Notes: a model not told the origin generated them from the sequence alone. DNA of 40,837 nt from Pseudomonadota bacterium (GCA_021851865.1 JAJZBU010000028.1:1-40837); one strand, 5' to 3'. Shown: positions 1-8,881, counted from the stretch's first letter. Translations and numbers: made by a program.

Positions 1-232
1 GGGGATGCGCAGCTCCACGGTACCAGCTCGCGTCTCCCAATCTCTGCCGCGGTAGCCGTTGCGCTGGACCTGGCGTTCTCCAGGCTTGCGCTCCCCATGA
101 GCAGCCCCCGTCAGCCCTTCGACTTCCGGTTCCATCAGCCGGTGCGCGGAAAAGCTGATCATGTCTCGGAGCAAATCTGAATCAGAGCTCTTTTCAAGCA
201 GCGCCTGAAGAGCCGATCATGTCATCGGTCAT
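1..232 (-). pseudogene. IS256-family transposase, 5' part, frameshifted, cut by window edge
   Basis: Reading the minus strand from an ATG at 230-232 gives MTDDMI. After one extra G (around 213-214) the frame shifts and continues open to the window edge: ALQALLEKSSDSDLLRDM, then a stretch with HRLMEPEVEGLTGAAHGER, RNGYRGRDWETRAGTVELRIP. This is the recognisable N-terminus of mutator-type (IS256, Transposase_mut) DDE transposases, which begin MTD(D/E) and carry the E-V-x-x-L-x-G, R-N-G-Y-R and V-E-L-R-I-P motifs. Without removal of the extra base the ATG frame stops at once, so the copy looks inactivated unless it starts downstream. The catalytic DDE residues lie outside the window. Family assignment is by motif recall, not a search. 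Confidence 0.75.
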
Positions 233-304
233 CGTCGTCATCCTCTGTGTTGTTTAGTGTGCAAACCAAACTCTACCGAAGATGCGCGATGACCAGCTAC
301 TCCC

Positions 305-331
305 TTCTGTTACACCACTTCCTGGGACACG
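305..331 (-). mobile_element. Probable terminus of the IS256-family element
   Basis: About 75 bp upstream of the transposase start, the minus strand reads GTGTCCCAGGAAGTGGTGTA followed by ACAGAAGG. This has the look of IS256-family terminal inverted repeats, which often contain a GTGTAACA core. The opposite end of the element is outside the window, so the boundary near 330 is inferred. The 12-mer CTGTTACACCAC (307-318, plus strand) recurs at 937-948. Confidence 0.45.
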
Positions 332-390
332 ATCGTCCCCTCAAACCGGTTCAGCTTCATGCTCGAGGTGTCAGCTGGCTTGCGTGTAGT

Positions 391-431
391 TGACATCCTC
401 CCCGGCCTGAAGGCCGGAGATTCCTACGCTG
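391..431 (-). mobile_element. Right-end hairpin of an IS200/IS605-type tnpB element
   Basis: Directly after the tnpB stop codon, the minus strand carries GGAATCT, then a perfect 7-bp stem CCGGCCT/AGGCCGG (402-408 with 411-417) with a two-base loop, then GGAGGATGTCAA. Right ends of IS605/IS1341-type elements characteristically show a GGAATCnCC hairpin followed by GGAGGATGTCAA, where the terminal tetranucleotide is the TnpA cleavage site. The 3' part of tnpB and this region also encode the guide (omega/reRNA) scaffold in active elements. The element therefore probably ends near 390. Confidence 0.7.
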
Positions 432-869
432 CTACGCATGGATGACTCCGCACATAGTCGCTTCGGTGGGTTCCTGCTTCACAGAGGGGCCTGACTGCAC
501 CACTTCTCCACAGGCTGCAACGCGGTATCCCCGCGCCAGAATGTTGATCGCGCCGACGACATCGGCGTTGTCCTCGAAGTCGCAATCGACGCAAGCGAAC
601 TTCGCCGGTGTCGTCCGGTTGCCCGCGCTCACGCAACCGCAGGCAGGACAGGTCCGGCTCGTGTTCTGCGGCGGCCCAGCGATGAGCCAGCCGCCGCTCC
701 ACGCCAGTTTGTAGTCCAACTGGCGGCGGAACTCGAACCAGCCCTGGTCGAGGATGGACTTGTTCCGTACCTGCAAGTCCTCGATGGCGACCATCGCGTG
801 GTTTTGGCTGATGGCGGTCGTGGCCTTGTGCAGGAAGTCGCGGCGGGCGTGTAGGCGCTGGACGTGGCG
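432..869 (-). pseudogene. tnpB: TnpB (IS200/IS605 OrfB) C-terminal fragment
   Basis: The minus frame is open from about 911 to a TAG at 432-434. TnpB similarity begins near 869 with RHVQRLHARRDFLHKATT. It continues through the RuvC-II region (AIEDLQVRN, with the conserved Glu), a four-cysteine zinc finger (CPACG and CVDC) and the RuvC-III region (EDNADVVGAINIL, with the conserved Asp). TnpB proteins are RNA-guided nucleases of roughly 350-400 residues. Here the N-terminal half, including the RuvC-I Asp, is absent, and no TnpA is present. The remnant is therefore not expected to cut DNA. A 120-residue product could still start at the internal ATG at 794. Confidence 0.85.
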
Positions 870-928
870 TGCTTGCTCGCCATGGCAGCCTGATCGAGCA
901 GCAAACCATGCCTACCCGAGGCAAGAGT

Positions 929-955
929 GACCGGCGCTGTTACACCACGCCCTGA
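929..955. repeat. Second copy of the IS-end core 12-mer
   Basis: CTGTTACACCAC at 937-948 repeats, in direct orientation, the core of the IS256-type terminus at 307-318. The flanks differ (GTGACCGGCG on the left, GCCCTGAACG on the right), so this looks like the end of a different IS256-type element rather than a duplication of the first. It lies between the truncated tnpB and the HDOD gene. Confidence 0.35.
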
Positions 956-980
956 ACGGCGGGGCTTGTCGCGCACCGGG

Positions 981-2312
981 TCAGAGACTCATCTGCCGCG
1001 CCATGGCGCGTAGATCGGGGCCTTGTTCGCGCAACAGGTTGTCGACGCAGTCCTGTGCTGGCGCGAGCTCCAGAGGCAGACCGGCGATCCGGTCGGCGCT
1101 GACCGGGCGATGCTCGAGGAGACACCGGGTCAGACCGAGCAGGCGCGGCAGAAAATCCTGTGGACCGGCGAGGTCCGGGCAGTTCTGGTAGCGCAGGGCG
1201 GCGATGATCTCAGCGCCCATATGCCAGTGCTGGAGGAGCCAGGCGGCCAGTTGATGGCGGGTGACGCCGAGCAGCTGGCGCTCGATCGTCTCGACGTCGA
1301 GATGGGGATTGGCTTCGATATGGCGACAGACCATGGAGAAGTGGCCGGGAAAGAGGTGGGCGCTGATCAGCTGGCCGAAATTATGCAGCAGACCGCACAG
1401 GTAGGCTTTGCTCCCCTGCAGACGAAAATGACGCGGCATGAGCTGGACCAAGGCGAGTGCCGACTGCGCCGTCTGCGCCGCTTGTTCCCAGTACGGCGCC
1501 AGACCGCAGGGGCCATCCTGTGGCAGGCTCAGGCTATGCCCGAGCGACAGGCCGAGCGCCATGTTCAGCACCATGTCGAAGCCGAGAACGCGCATGATGG
1601 CGTCTTCGACGCTGTGCACGCCGGTGCTGCCATAGAAGGGTGATGACGCCCAGCAGATGACCTGGGCATTGAGCGCCGGATCACGCTCGATCACCGCCGC
1701 CAGGGTTTCGACGCGCGCTTCCGGATCGGTGCGCAGGCGCAGAATCTGGCGGGCGGTCTCTGGCATGGGGGGGATTTCCAGAGTTTCTTCGAGGCGCTGG
1801 CGTATACGCAAAGAGGTGAGTGATTCGACCGAGCGCATGATTCGTGAAGCGTCGTCGCCATCCCTGTCGACCGGTAGCACGGCGCTGCACAGGTGGACGG
1901 TCTCACCGTCGCTGTCGTGGATCAGTCGCATCAGCTCGGGCTGATCGATACGCAGTAGACAGCCCTGGTCACCGCTGTCGATGAGATAGTGGGCGTGACC
2001 CAAGACGCTGGCATCGACCAAGGTGTGCAAGTCGGCGATGGGTAGGACGCCGCTCGGTTGCTGAATGCCGAGGCGACGGAAGAGACGCAGGCAGTGGGCC
2101 GCACTCATGATGGTGAAATTGCGGCCAAAGGTTTCGGCCAAGCTGTGCAGACGCAGCATGTGCGTGGCCGGAAACAGAACCTGCAGGGTGCCAAGAGAGT
2201 CTTCAAGATAGACGACCTGCAGGCGCAATGCGTCGGGCACAGCTTGGGTCGCGAGGTCATAGCGATAAGCGTGTTCATCGAGAAATTTCTTCACCCGCCA
2301 AGGCAAGGTCAT
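981..2312 (-). CDS. HDOD-domain signalling protein with N-terminal YbaK-like domain
   Basis: A 443-residue protein. The N-terminus (about 1-150) resembles the YbaK/prolyl-tRNA editing fold seen in a Pseudomonas family of HDOD proteins. Residues about 175-380 are an HDOD domain: EIPPMPETARQILRL, then IERDPALNAQVICWASSPFYG. HDOD domains are non-catalytic HD-fold relatives used in signalling. Consistent with this, the usual HD pair is degenerate (GLLHNFG, about 307-313). An RBS (GGAGGA) lies just upstream of the ATG and a TATACT -10 at 2336-2341, so it is probably transcribed separately from recG. The exact signal and partner are unknown. Confidence 0.8.
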   Translation of the reverse strand: MTLPWRVKKFLDEHAYRYDLATQAVPDALRLQVVYLEDSLGTLQVLFPATHMLRLHSLAETFGRNFTIMSAAHCLRLFRRLGIQQPSGVLPIADLHTLVDASVLGHAHYLIDSGDQGCLLRIDQPELMRLIHDSDGETVHLCSAVLPVDRDGDDASRIMRSVESLTSLRIRQRLEETLEIPPMPETARQILRLRTDPEARVETLAAVIERDPALNAQVICWASSPFYGSTGVHSVEDAIMRVLGFDMVLNMALGLSLGHSLSLPQDGPCGLAPYWEQAAQTAQSALALVQLMPRHFRLQGSKAYLCGLLHNFGQLISAHLFPGHFSMVCRHIEANPHLDVETIERQLLGVTRHQLAAWLLQHWHMGAEIIAALRYQNCPDLAGPQDFLPRLLGLTRCLLEHRPVSADRIAGLPLELAPAQDCVDNLLREQGPDLRAMARQMSL

Positions 2313-2335
2313 CAGCGTCCTCCTGTGTGCGGCTC

Positions 2336-2341
2336 AGTATA
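2336..2341 (-). promoter_or_regulatory. Putative -10 element for the HDOD gene
   Basis: The minus strand reads TATACT, a good sigma-70 -10 match, in the 55-bp gap between recG and the HDOD gene. Initiation would fall near 2329 and give a short leader containing the RBS. No strong -35 is seen at 16-18 bp. Confidence 0.4.
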
Positions 2342-2367
2342 GACAAAGAATACGGGCTCACTGTCCT

Positions 2368-4404
2368 TCAAGCGCGTGCGAAACGTGAACGCTCGCCTTG
2401 CCAAAGCTGGTGGCGGCGCATCAGTTCTGGCTCCGGCAGTTCCAGCCAGTGACGGGCGAGAGCGTTGGCCGTCGACATCAGATCGGCGTCGCGCTGCAGA
2501 TCAGCGATGCGCAGACCGATCACCCCCGCTTGGCGGGTGCCGAGAAACTCGCCGGGACCGCGCAGCAGCAGATCCTGCTCGGCGAGAAAAAAGCCGTCTT
2601 GGCTCTGCCGCATCAGAGCGAGACGCTGGCGCCCCGCCGCACCGAGCTCGGCGCCATAGAGCAGCACGCAGTAGCTGTCCTGCTGACCACGTCCGACACG
2701 GCCGCGCAACTGATGCAGCTGGGCGAGACCGAGGCGTTCGGGGTTCTCGATGATCATCAGGCTGGCCGTGGGAACGTCGACACCGACCTCGATGACGGTG
2801 GTGGCGACGAGCAGATCGAGCTCGGCACGGGCGAAGGCCTGCATGACCGCGGCCTTGTGCTCACCGCTGAGACGGCCGTGGACGAGGCCGATGCGCAGTT
2901 CGGGCAGGGCCTCGCACAGTTCTGCGTGGCAGTCTTCGGCGGCCTGTGCTTGCAGGCTGTCGGAGGTTTCGATCAAGGTGCATACCCAGTAGGCCTGACG
3001 CCCCTGACGACAGGTGTCGCGCAGGCGCAGCATGAGTTCCGCGCGGCGATTCTGCGGCAGAACGACGGTGGTGATCGGCAGACGTCCTGGTGGCAACTCA
3101 TCGATGACGCTGCAATCGAGATCGCCGTAACAGCTCATCGCCAGGGTACGGGGAATCGGGGTGGCGGTCATTACCAGGAGGTGGGCTTCATGGCCGGCGG
3201 CGGCTTTGTCGCGCAAGGCGAGACGTTGGCTGACGCCAAAACGGTGTTGCTCATCGATGATCACCAGGCCGAGACGCTGGAAGCTGACTTCCGCCTGAAA
3301 AAGAGCGTGCGTTCCCACCACCAGGCCCTGTTCACCTTGCGCCAGACGGAGGAGCAACTGTCGTCGCGCCTTGCCGGTGATGCGCCCGGACAGAAAAGCA
3401 GGGGACTGTCCGACCGCCGCCAGCCAGAGCTGCATCTTGCTATACAGCTGCTCGGCGAGCAGGTCGGTGGGCGCCATCAACGCCACCTGCCAGCCGGCGT
3501 GTAGAGCCTGTGCTGCGACGAGGGCGGCGACGGCGGTCTTGCCGCTGCCGACGTCGCCTTGCACCAGGCGCTGCAGGGCCTGACCACGACCGAGATCGTG
3601 CAGGATCTCATCGACGACGCGCGCTTGCGCCGGCGTCAGCGTGAAGCCCATCGCCGCCAGCAGCTGTTGGCGCAAGGCTTCATCCTGCCGCAGGATCCAG
3701 GCTGGACGCTGCTGCGCCGCCTGCTTATGGCGCAGCAGGGCGAGCTGCTGCGCCGCCAGTTCTTCGACGATGAGGCGGTACTGCGCCGGATGTCGGGCGC
3801 GGGTGAGCAGCGCCAGATCGGCGTCGTGCGGCGGCTGGTGCAGATAGTGCAGGGAACGATGCAAGGACCAGCCGTCGATGCGCAGCCCATCGTCGACATC
3901 GAGCTGACGCAGGGCGGCGGCGATCAGGGCGCGCAGCTGCCCTTGGCGCAGTCCTTCCACCAGAGGATAGGTGGGGATCAGGGCGAGAGTGTTGTCGTGC
4001 TCGATCTGTGGGTGCAGCATACTGAGGCGAGGCCCCTGGGCGCGTACTTCGCCGTAGACGCGTAAGCGCGCGCCGAGCTCCGGCGCATGCCGGCGGCCAG
4101 CGCGCATATTGAAAAAACGCAGCAGGATCTCGCCTTCGTCGTCGCGCAGTAGGACCTCGAGACCGGGGCGACGACCGGGTAAATCGCGCTGGCTGACGAC
4201 CACTCCCTCGATCTGCGCCTGTTCGCCGACGCGCAGGCTGACGATGCGGCGCAGTTGACGGCGGTCTTCGTAGGCGCGCGGCAGATGCAGCAGCAGATCG
4301 GCCATGCTGATGATGCCGAGGGTCGCCAGACGGGCACCCAAGGTCGGGCCGACACCGCGCAGTTCGCCCACCGCTTTTTGGCTGAGCTCGAACAGATCGC
4401 TCAT
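2368..4404 (-). CDS. recG: ATP-dependent DNA helicase RecG
   Basis: A 678-residue superfamily 2 helicase that reverses stalled replication forks and processes branched DNA and R-loops. Length is close to the usual 690. An N-terminal wedge/OB region (GVGPTLGARLATLGI, about 17-31, and the following beta-rich segment) precedes the motor. Walker A is GDVGSGKT (283-290), the DExH box is DEQH (384-387), and the C-terminal motor carries VATTVIEVGVDVP and QLRGRVGRG. The ATG overlaps the oxyR stop by four bases (ATGA), so the two genes are translationally coupled. The oxyR-recG pairing matches pseudomonads. Confidence 0.97.
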   Translation of the reverse strand: MSDLFELSQKAVGELRGVGPTLGARLATLGIISMADLLLHLPRAYEDRRQLRRIVSLRVGEQAQIEGVVVSQRDLPGRRPGLEVLLRDDEGEILLRFFNMRAGRRHAPELGARLRVYGEVRAQGPRLSMLHPQIEHDNTLALIPTYPLVEGLRQGQLRALIAAALRQLDVDDGLRIDGWSLHRSLHYLHQPPHDADLALLTRARHPAQYRLIVEELAAQQLALLRHKQAAQQRPAWILRQDEALRQQLLAAMGFTLTPAQARVVDEILHDLGRGQALQRLVQGDVGSGKTAVAALVAAQALHAGWQVALMAPTDLLAEQLYSKMQLWLAAVGQSPAFLSGRITGKARRQLLLRLAQGEQGLVVGTHALFQAEVSFQRLGLVIIDEQHRFGVSQRLALRDKAAAGHEAHLLVMTATPIPRTLAMSCYGDLDCSVIDELPPGRLPITTVVLPQNRRAELMLRLRDTCRQGRQAYWVCTLIETSDSLQAQAAEDCHAELCEALPELRIGLVHGRLSGEHKAAVMQAFARAELDLLVATTVIEVGVDVPTASLMIIENPERLGLAQLHQLRGRVGRGQQDSYCVLLYGAELGAAGRQRLALMRQSQDGFFLAEQDLLLRGPGEFLGTRQAGVIGLRIADLQRDADLMSTANALARHWLELPEPELMRRHQLWQGERSRFARA

Positions 4405-5306
4405 GACATGTGTGCGCCAGCCAAGCGTAAGGAGTGTAGCTGTGCCAGCAGCGCGTGCAGGGAATGCTGGCGGCTGGGGGGGTGATGGTACACGAGACTG
4501 ACCTCGCGTCCGCTCACCGGACGCAGTGGTCGCGCCACGAGCAGGCCGTCCTGGGCGAGCAAGCTAGGCAGCGCCGTGGCGGGAGCGAGGGTGACGCCCA
4601 TGCCGAGGGCGACCATATGGCGCAGGGTCTGCAAAGAACTGCCACTCGGCAGATGGCGCTGTGCGTCTGCGGCTTTCCAGGTCGGGCAGGCCACCAGCAC
4701 CTGGTCGCGCAGGCAGTGGCCTTCCCCGAGCAGCAGAACTTCTTCGGCGTCGAGATCGCCGGGGCAGAGGCTGGTCTGCGCGGCGGCAGCGTGCTGGTAA
4801 GGCAGTAGCGCGTAAAAGTCCTCATGATAGAGGGTATGGGTGCGCAGACCTGGCCGCTCCTGCGCATCGGCGATGATGATGGCGTCGAGCTCACCTTGCA
4901 GCAGGCGATCGAGGAGGGCCGCGGTGTAGTTCTCCTCGATCAGCAAGGTCAGACCCAGATCGCTGGCGCGAAGAGCGGCGACGAGGCTGGGCAGAAGATA
5001 GGGGGCGATGGTGAAGATGCAGCCGAGGCGTAGTGGCAGGGTCAGCTCGTCGCTCTCCCGGACCAGGTTCTGCAGTTGCTCGGCGGCGGCGAGGACCTGC
5101 TCCGCCTGTGGCAGAAGCCGCGCCCCGGCGGCACTCAGCAGCAACTCCTGGCGGCGTCGCTCGAACAGGCGGACACCCCATTCGCTTTCGAGCTTGCGCA
5201 GGGCTACCGAGAGCGTCGGTTGACTGACATGGCAGGCGTCAGCACTACGGCCAAAGTGGCGCAGGCGCGCCAGGGTGACGAAATAACGCAGATCGGTGAG
5301 CGTCAC
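4401..5306 (-). CDS. oxyR: OxyR, peroxide-sensing LysR-type regulator
   Basis: A 301-residue LysR-family activator that turns on catalase/peroxidase genes when oxidised. The N-terminal winged helix (FVTLARLRHFGRSADACHVS) has the OxyR-type CHVSQPTLS sequence. The sensing loop GEGHCLRDQVLVAC keeps both redox cysteines with the correct spacing (C198 and C207, equivalent to C199/C208 in E. coli), which separates it from generic LysR proteins. It lies upstream of recG with a four-base overlap. No peroxide-defence genes are adjacent, so its targets are elsewhere. Confidence 0.95.
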   Translation of the reverse strand: MTLTDLRYFVTLARLRHFGRSADACHVSQPTLSVALRKLESEWGVRLFERRRQELLLSAAGARLLPQAEQVLAAAEQLQNLVRESDELTLPLRLGCIFTIAPYLLPSLVAALRASDLGLTLLIEENYTAALLDRLLQGELDAIIIADAQERPGLRTHTLYHEDFYALLPYQHAAAAQTSLCPGDLDAEEVLLLGEGHCLRDQVLVACPTWKAADAQRHLPSGSSLQTLRHMVALGMGVTLAPATALPSLLAQDGLLVARPLRPVSGREVSLVYHHPPSRQHSLHALLAQLHSLRLAGAHMS

Positions 5307-5400
5307 GTCGGCTCCTCCCTCAGATCCTGCGGCACAGCATAACGCAGAAGCGGCGTCGTCGGCAGGCGGCGGAAGGTGGCGTCGTGCCGACGAAAGGTGA

Positions 5401-5429
5401 TTGTTGGCGGCAAAAAATCGTCATATACT
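5401..5429 (+). promoter_or_regulatory. Sigma-70 promoter for the Sel1-repeat gene
   Basis: TTGTTG (5401-5406) and TATACT (5424-5429) are separated by 17 bp, a good vegetative promoter. Predicted start of transcription is near 5436, some 190 nt before the ATG at 5629. Confidence 0.6.
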
Positions 5430-5435
5430 CGAGAC

Positions 5436-5628
5436 CGGGCATGGTGCCCTCTATATGCGCCCGAGTCGCGTCAGAAGATTTGCGTCAGAGTCGTGCACAT
5501 TTGCACACGAAGTCGTAGGTCCAGGGATGGCTGTCAGTCATGAAGCCGAATCTTGGAGCGGGATGCTCGTGAAACTGGGTGTGCATGGCGCGTGTGCGTC
5601 GCTTGATTTCGCGGGGATACAGATAATT
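5436..5628 (+). other. Long 5' leader with small hairpins and GGA motifs
   Basis: This stretch has no convincing coding content and would be the leader of the Sel1-repeat mRNA. Visible structure: GGGCA-TGG-TGCCC at the predicted 5' end (5437-5449); a hairpin GTGCA-CATT-TGCAC (5493-5506); a direct repeat GCGTCAGA (5468-5475 and 5482-5489); a hairpin GAGC-GGGAT-GCTC (5556-5568) with GGA in its loop; and GGGGA at the ribosome-binding site. GGA in loops and at the RBS is the pattern bound by CsrA/RsmA. This is inference only. Confidence 0.35.
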
Positions 5629-6228
5629 ATGATGACAAAAACCCTGAAAAGACCCTTAGCATGTTTATTTTTTGCCGCGATGAGCTTGTCTTCCTGGGCT
5701 GGACTGTTCGGTAGTTCGCACGATGAAGGCATCGCTGCTTATCAGCGCGGTGACTATGAGGCGGCAGCTAACAATCTGATGGATGCGGCGACGCGTGACG
5801 ATCCGGAAGCTTATTTCTATCTTGGCCAGCTCTATCGTCAAGGCCTCGGTGGCCTGACCCGCAACGATGACAGCGCTTTTCGCCTGATCAAGGCGTCGGC
5901 GAACGAGAATTATGCCCCTGCCGCCATGGCGCTGGCGGACTGGTACAAGACCGGCGGTGGTCGTATCCACGCCAACCCCACTTTGCGCATACTCTGGCTC
6001 GAGAAGGCGGCGCACCAGAACGTCGTCGCCGCCGAGTTGCAGCTGGCCAAGATCTATCAGCAGGGTGAAGGCGTGTTGCCCGATCCCGACATGGCTCGCC
6101 ACTGGTGGCAGCTCGCGGCCAATCAGGGCAACAGCGAGGCGCAGCAGGCCCTCGGCCAACTGCCAGCACCCTCGCCGAGTGAAGTTGCGACCAGCACCAT
6201 TCAGGTCGGTGGCGCCAGCAACAACTGA
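5629..6228 (+). CDS. Exported Sel1-like repeat protein
   Basis: The 199-residue product from the ATG at 5629 starts with a clear signal peptide (KRPLACLFFAAMSLSSWAG), ending near residue 25. The frame is open further upstream but that part has no signal-peptide logic, and GGGGA lies before 5629. The mature part has Sel1/TPR-like helical repeats: AYQRGDYEAAANNL, AYFYLGQLYRQGLGG, APAAMALADWYKTGGG, AELQLAKIYQQGEG, ARHWWQLAANQGNSEAQ. Such repeats form alpha-solenoids that hold protein partners, here probably in the periplasm. The C-terminus is low-complexity. Function unknown. An ATG three bases downstream is an equally possible start. Confidence 0.85.
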   Translation: MMTKTLKRPLACLFFAAMSLSSWAGLFGSSHDEGIAAYQRGDYEAAANNLMDAATRDDPEAYFYLGQLYRQGLGGLTRNDDSAFRLIKASANENYAPAAMALADWYKTGGGRIHANPTLRILWLEKAAHQNVVAAELQLAKIYQQGEGVLPDPDMARHWWQLAANQGNSEAQQALGQLPAPSPSEVATSTIQVGGASNN

Positions 6229-6266
6229 GGCGCCACGTCGTCGCCACCACGTTGCGCCACCACGCT

Positions 6267-6296
6267 GCAAAGAACGGCAGCCTCAGCGGGCTGCCG
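6267..6296 (-). terminator. Possible terminator overlapping the end of ridA
   Basis: An 8-bp perfect stem CGGCAGCC/GGCTGCCG (6275-6282 with 6289-6296) has a six-base loop that contains the start of the ridA stop region. On the minus strand it is followed by TTCTTTGC, a short T-rich tract. It could end the yicC-to-ridA transcript. Confidence 0.4.
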
Positions 6297-6678
6297 CACC
6301 TCGTACCATGATCCCATCCATCTCGACCAGCGCCTGCCGTGGCAGCGCCGCGACGCCGACGGCTGCGCGCGCCGGAAAGGGCTGGCGCATGACGCTGGCC
6401 ATGATTTCGTTGACCAGGGCGAAATGTGTCAGGTCGGTGAGATAGACGTTCAGTTTGACGAGGTCGTCGATACTCCCCCCCGCTGCCGTACATACCGCGC
6501 CGAGGTTGGCGAAGACCTGTCGGATCTGCGCCTCAATGCCCGCCGCCAGGGTCATGCTGTGCGGATCGAGACCGATCTGGCCCGATAGATAGACGGTGTC
6601 GCCGACGGCGACCGCCTGCGAATAGCTGCCGATGGCGGCGGGTGCGTGTTCGCTTTCAATGATGTGACGTTGGCTCAT
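6283..6678 (-). CDS. ridA: RidA, reactive enamine/imine deaminase
   Basis: A 131-residue member of the RidA/YjgF family, which hydrolyses reactive 2-aminoacrylate/imine intermediates released by PLP enzymes. Length is standard (about 128). The active-site Arg ([10 protein letters not shown]104) and Glu ([10 protein letters not shown]119) correspond to R105 and E120 of E. coli RidA. The family fingerprint GSYSQAV and [10 protein letters not shown] is present. It follows spoT by about 50 bp on the same strand, the same linkage as in Pseudomonas, so it is probably the last gene of the yicC-gmk-rpoZ-spoT-ridA unit. Confidence 0.95.
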   Translation of the reverse strand: MSQRHIIESEHAPAAIGSYSQAVAVGDTVYLSGQIGLDPHSMTLAAGIEAQIRQVFANLGAVCTAAGGSIDDLVKLNVYLTDLTHFALVNEIMASVMRQPFPARAAVGVAALPRQALVEMDGIMVRGAAAR

Positions 6679-6730
6679 GCCATTCTCCTCGTCCAGGGCT
6701 GATGAAAGGGGGGGGGCGGTCGTCGGTCGC

Positions 6731-8866
6731 TCAGGCGCGCACGCGCGCCACCTTGCTCACCGCCGGCAGATGGCGTATGCGGCGGAGCACGCGCGCCAGA
6801 TGGACGCGGTTCTTGACGTGGATGCTCATGTTGACGACGGCCTGACGGGCGTCGCGCTCATGCAGGGCGAGGGATTCGATGCTGGCGTCGGCCTCGGTCA
6901 CCTGTGTCGCCAGAATGGCCATAAGGCCGCGCTGGTTTTCGATATCGATGCGCAGGTCGACCTGAAATTCGCGATCCAGCCCCTCGGCCCAGGCCAGGGC
7001 GAGGCACTTCTCTGGATTTTCGCGCAGCTCAGCCGCGATGTTGCCGCAGTTGTCGCGGTGCACGACCAAGCCCTTGCCCGAACTCATGTGCCCGATGATC
7101 TCATCGCCGGGCAGGGGGCGGCAGCAGCGCGCGTAGGTCACCACCATGCCTTCGGTGCCACGGATGGCGATACGGCGACCGCCGGGACTCGGGCGTTGGT
7201 CTTCGTCGCCGGTGAGACGATGCGCCACCAGCGGCGCTAGGCGATTGCCGAGACCGATCTCATGCAGGAGCTGGGCGATGTCGCTGAGGGCCATCTCCTT
7301 GAGGACTTGGCTGAGGTGCTCAGGATCGATCTGCGTCAGGGTGCAACCTTGGCCGGAGAGCGCCCGCTCGAGCAGCCGGCGACCGAGATCGATGGCTTCA
7401 GAGGACTGTTGGTCCTTGAGAAAATGGCGGATGCAGGCGCGTGCCCGGCTGGTGACGACGAAGTTCAACCAAGCGGGATTGGGGCGTGCTCCCGGCGCCG
7501 TCACGATCTCCACCGTCTGACCGCTTTGCAGGGCGAGAGACAGGGGGGCTAAGCGATTGTCGACGCGCGCGGCGACGCAGGTGTCGCCGATGTCGGAGTG
7601 CACCGAATAGGCGAAATCGACCGGTGTGGCGCCCTGTGCCAGGGTCATGATGTGGCCTTTCGGCGTGAAGACATAGACTTCATCGGGAAAGAGATCGATC
7701 TTGACGTGCTCGATGAACTCCATCGAGTTGCCGGCATTGCGCTGAATCTCGAGGAGAGACTTGATCCACTCGTGCGCGCGCGACTGCGAGGTGTTGGTGA
7801 AGCCTTCGGATTTGTACAGCCAGTGCGCGGCGATGCCATTTTTGGCCATCGCTTCCATGGCCTCGGTGCGCACCTGGATCTCGATCGGAACACCGCGCTG
7901 GCCGATGAGGACGGTGTGCAGCGACTGGTAGCCGTTGGCCTTGGGGATGGCGATATAGTCTTTGAACTTGCCCGGCACTGGCTTGTACATATTGTGCACC
8001 AAGCCGAGGATACGGTAGCAGGTGTCGACCTGGTCGGTGACGATACGAAAACCGTAGACGTCCATGATCTCGGAGAAGGATTTGCGCTTCTCGCGCATCT
8101 TGGTATAGATGCTGAACAGGTGCTTCTCGCGGCCGATGACGCGGGCGCTGATGCCCTCGCTGCTGAGGCGTTCGCTTAGTGCCTGGCTGATGCTGGCGAG
8201 CAATTCCTTGCGATGACCGCGCGCTGAGCGGACCGCTTTGGCGATGCGCGCCGCGCGCATGGGATGGAGGGCGGCGAAGCCGAGATCCTCGAACTCCATA
8301 CGCAGCTCGTTCATGCCCAGGCGATTGGCGATGGGCGCATAGATCTCCAGGGTCTCATCGGCGATGCGCCGGCGCTTCTCGAGGGAGAGAACGTCGAGGG
8401 TGCGCATGTTGTGCAGGCGATCGGCGAGCTTGACCAGGATGACCCGGATGTCCTGGGTCATGGCCAGCATCATCTTGCGAAAGTTCTCCGCTTTCGCTTC
8501 CGCCTTCGAGCCGAACTGCACCTGCGTCAGCTTGGTGACACCGTCGACCAGCTGCGCTACCTCGTGGCCAAACTCGGTCTCGATCTCGGCTTTGCCGATG
8601 GCGGTGTCCTCGATGACGTCATGCAGCATGGCCGCCATGATGCTCTGGTGGTCCATGTGCATGTCGCAGAGGATGTTGGCGACCGCCAGTGGATGGGTGA
8701 TGTAAGGGTCGCCGTTACGACGGAACTGACCGAAATGGGCGCGTTCGGCGTAGAAATAGGCGGCACGGATGGACCCGACCTGCGCCTGCGAAAGATAGGA
8801 GTCGAGGCGCGAGCAGAGTTCGTCGATACCGCGCGTGACCCACGCCTCGGCCGCCCCCGGTGTCAT
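6731..8866 (-). CDS. spoT: SpoT, bifunctional (p)ppGpp synthetase/hydrolase
   Basis: A 711-residue stringent-response enzyme. The HD hydrolase motif is intact (LHDVIEDT; H82, D83, E86, D87). The synthetase domain shows YGFRIV and [19 protein letters not shown] (about 300-318); the charged motif is KxKD, close to the RxKD form of bifunctional enzymes rather than the ExDD of RelA. A TGS domain follows (about 395-456), then the cysteine-containing [13 protein letters not shown] segment (578-590) and a C-terminal ACT domain (about 635-711). The active hydrolase motif favours SpoT over RelA. It lies just after rpoZ, as in enterics and pseudomonads. Confidence 0.96.
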   Translation of the reverse strand: MTPGAAEAWVTRGIDELCSRLDSYLSQAQVGSIRAAYFYAERAHFGQFRRNGDPYITHPLAVANILCDMHMDHQSIMAAMLHDVIEDTAIGKAEIETEFGHEVAQLVDGVTKLTQVQFGSKAEAKAENFRKMMLAMTQDIRVILVKLADRLHNMRTLDVLSLEKRRRIADETLEIYAPIANRLGMNELRMEFEDLGFAALHPMRAARIAKAVRSARGHRKELLASISQALSERLSSEGISARVIGREKHLFSIYTKMREKRKSFSEIMDVYGFRIVTDQVDTCYRILGLVHNMYKPVPGKFKDYIAIPKANGYQSLHTVLIGQRGVPIEIQVRTEAMEAMAKNGIAAHWLYKSEGFTNTSQSRAHEWIKSLLEIQRNAGNSMEFIEHVKIDLFPDEVYVFTPKGHIMTLAQGATPVDFAYSVHSDIGDTCVAARVDNRLAPLSLALQSGQTVEIVTAPGARPNPAWLNFVVTSRARACIRHFLKDQQSSEAIDLGRRLLERALSGQGCTLTQIDPEHLSQVLKEMALSDIAQLLHEIGLGNRLAPLVAHRLTGDEDQRPSPGGRRIAIRGTEGMVVTYARCCRPLPGDEIIGHMSSGKGLVVHRDNCGNIAAELRENPEKCLALAWAEGLDREFQVDLRIDIENQRGLMAILATQVTEADASIESLALHERDARQAVVNMSIHVKNRVHLARVLRRIRHLPAVSKVARVRA

Positions 8867-8881
8867 GGCATCACCCCGGGA

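Noticed and set aside
6731-8866. RelA rather than SpoT
   Set aside because: The HD hydrolase motif is complete and the synthetase motif is KxKD rather than ExDD; the position behind rpoZ is that of spoT.
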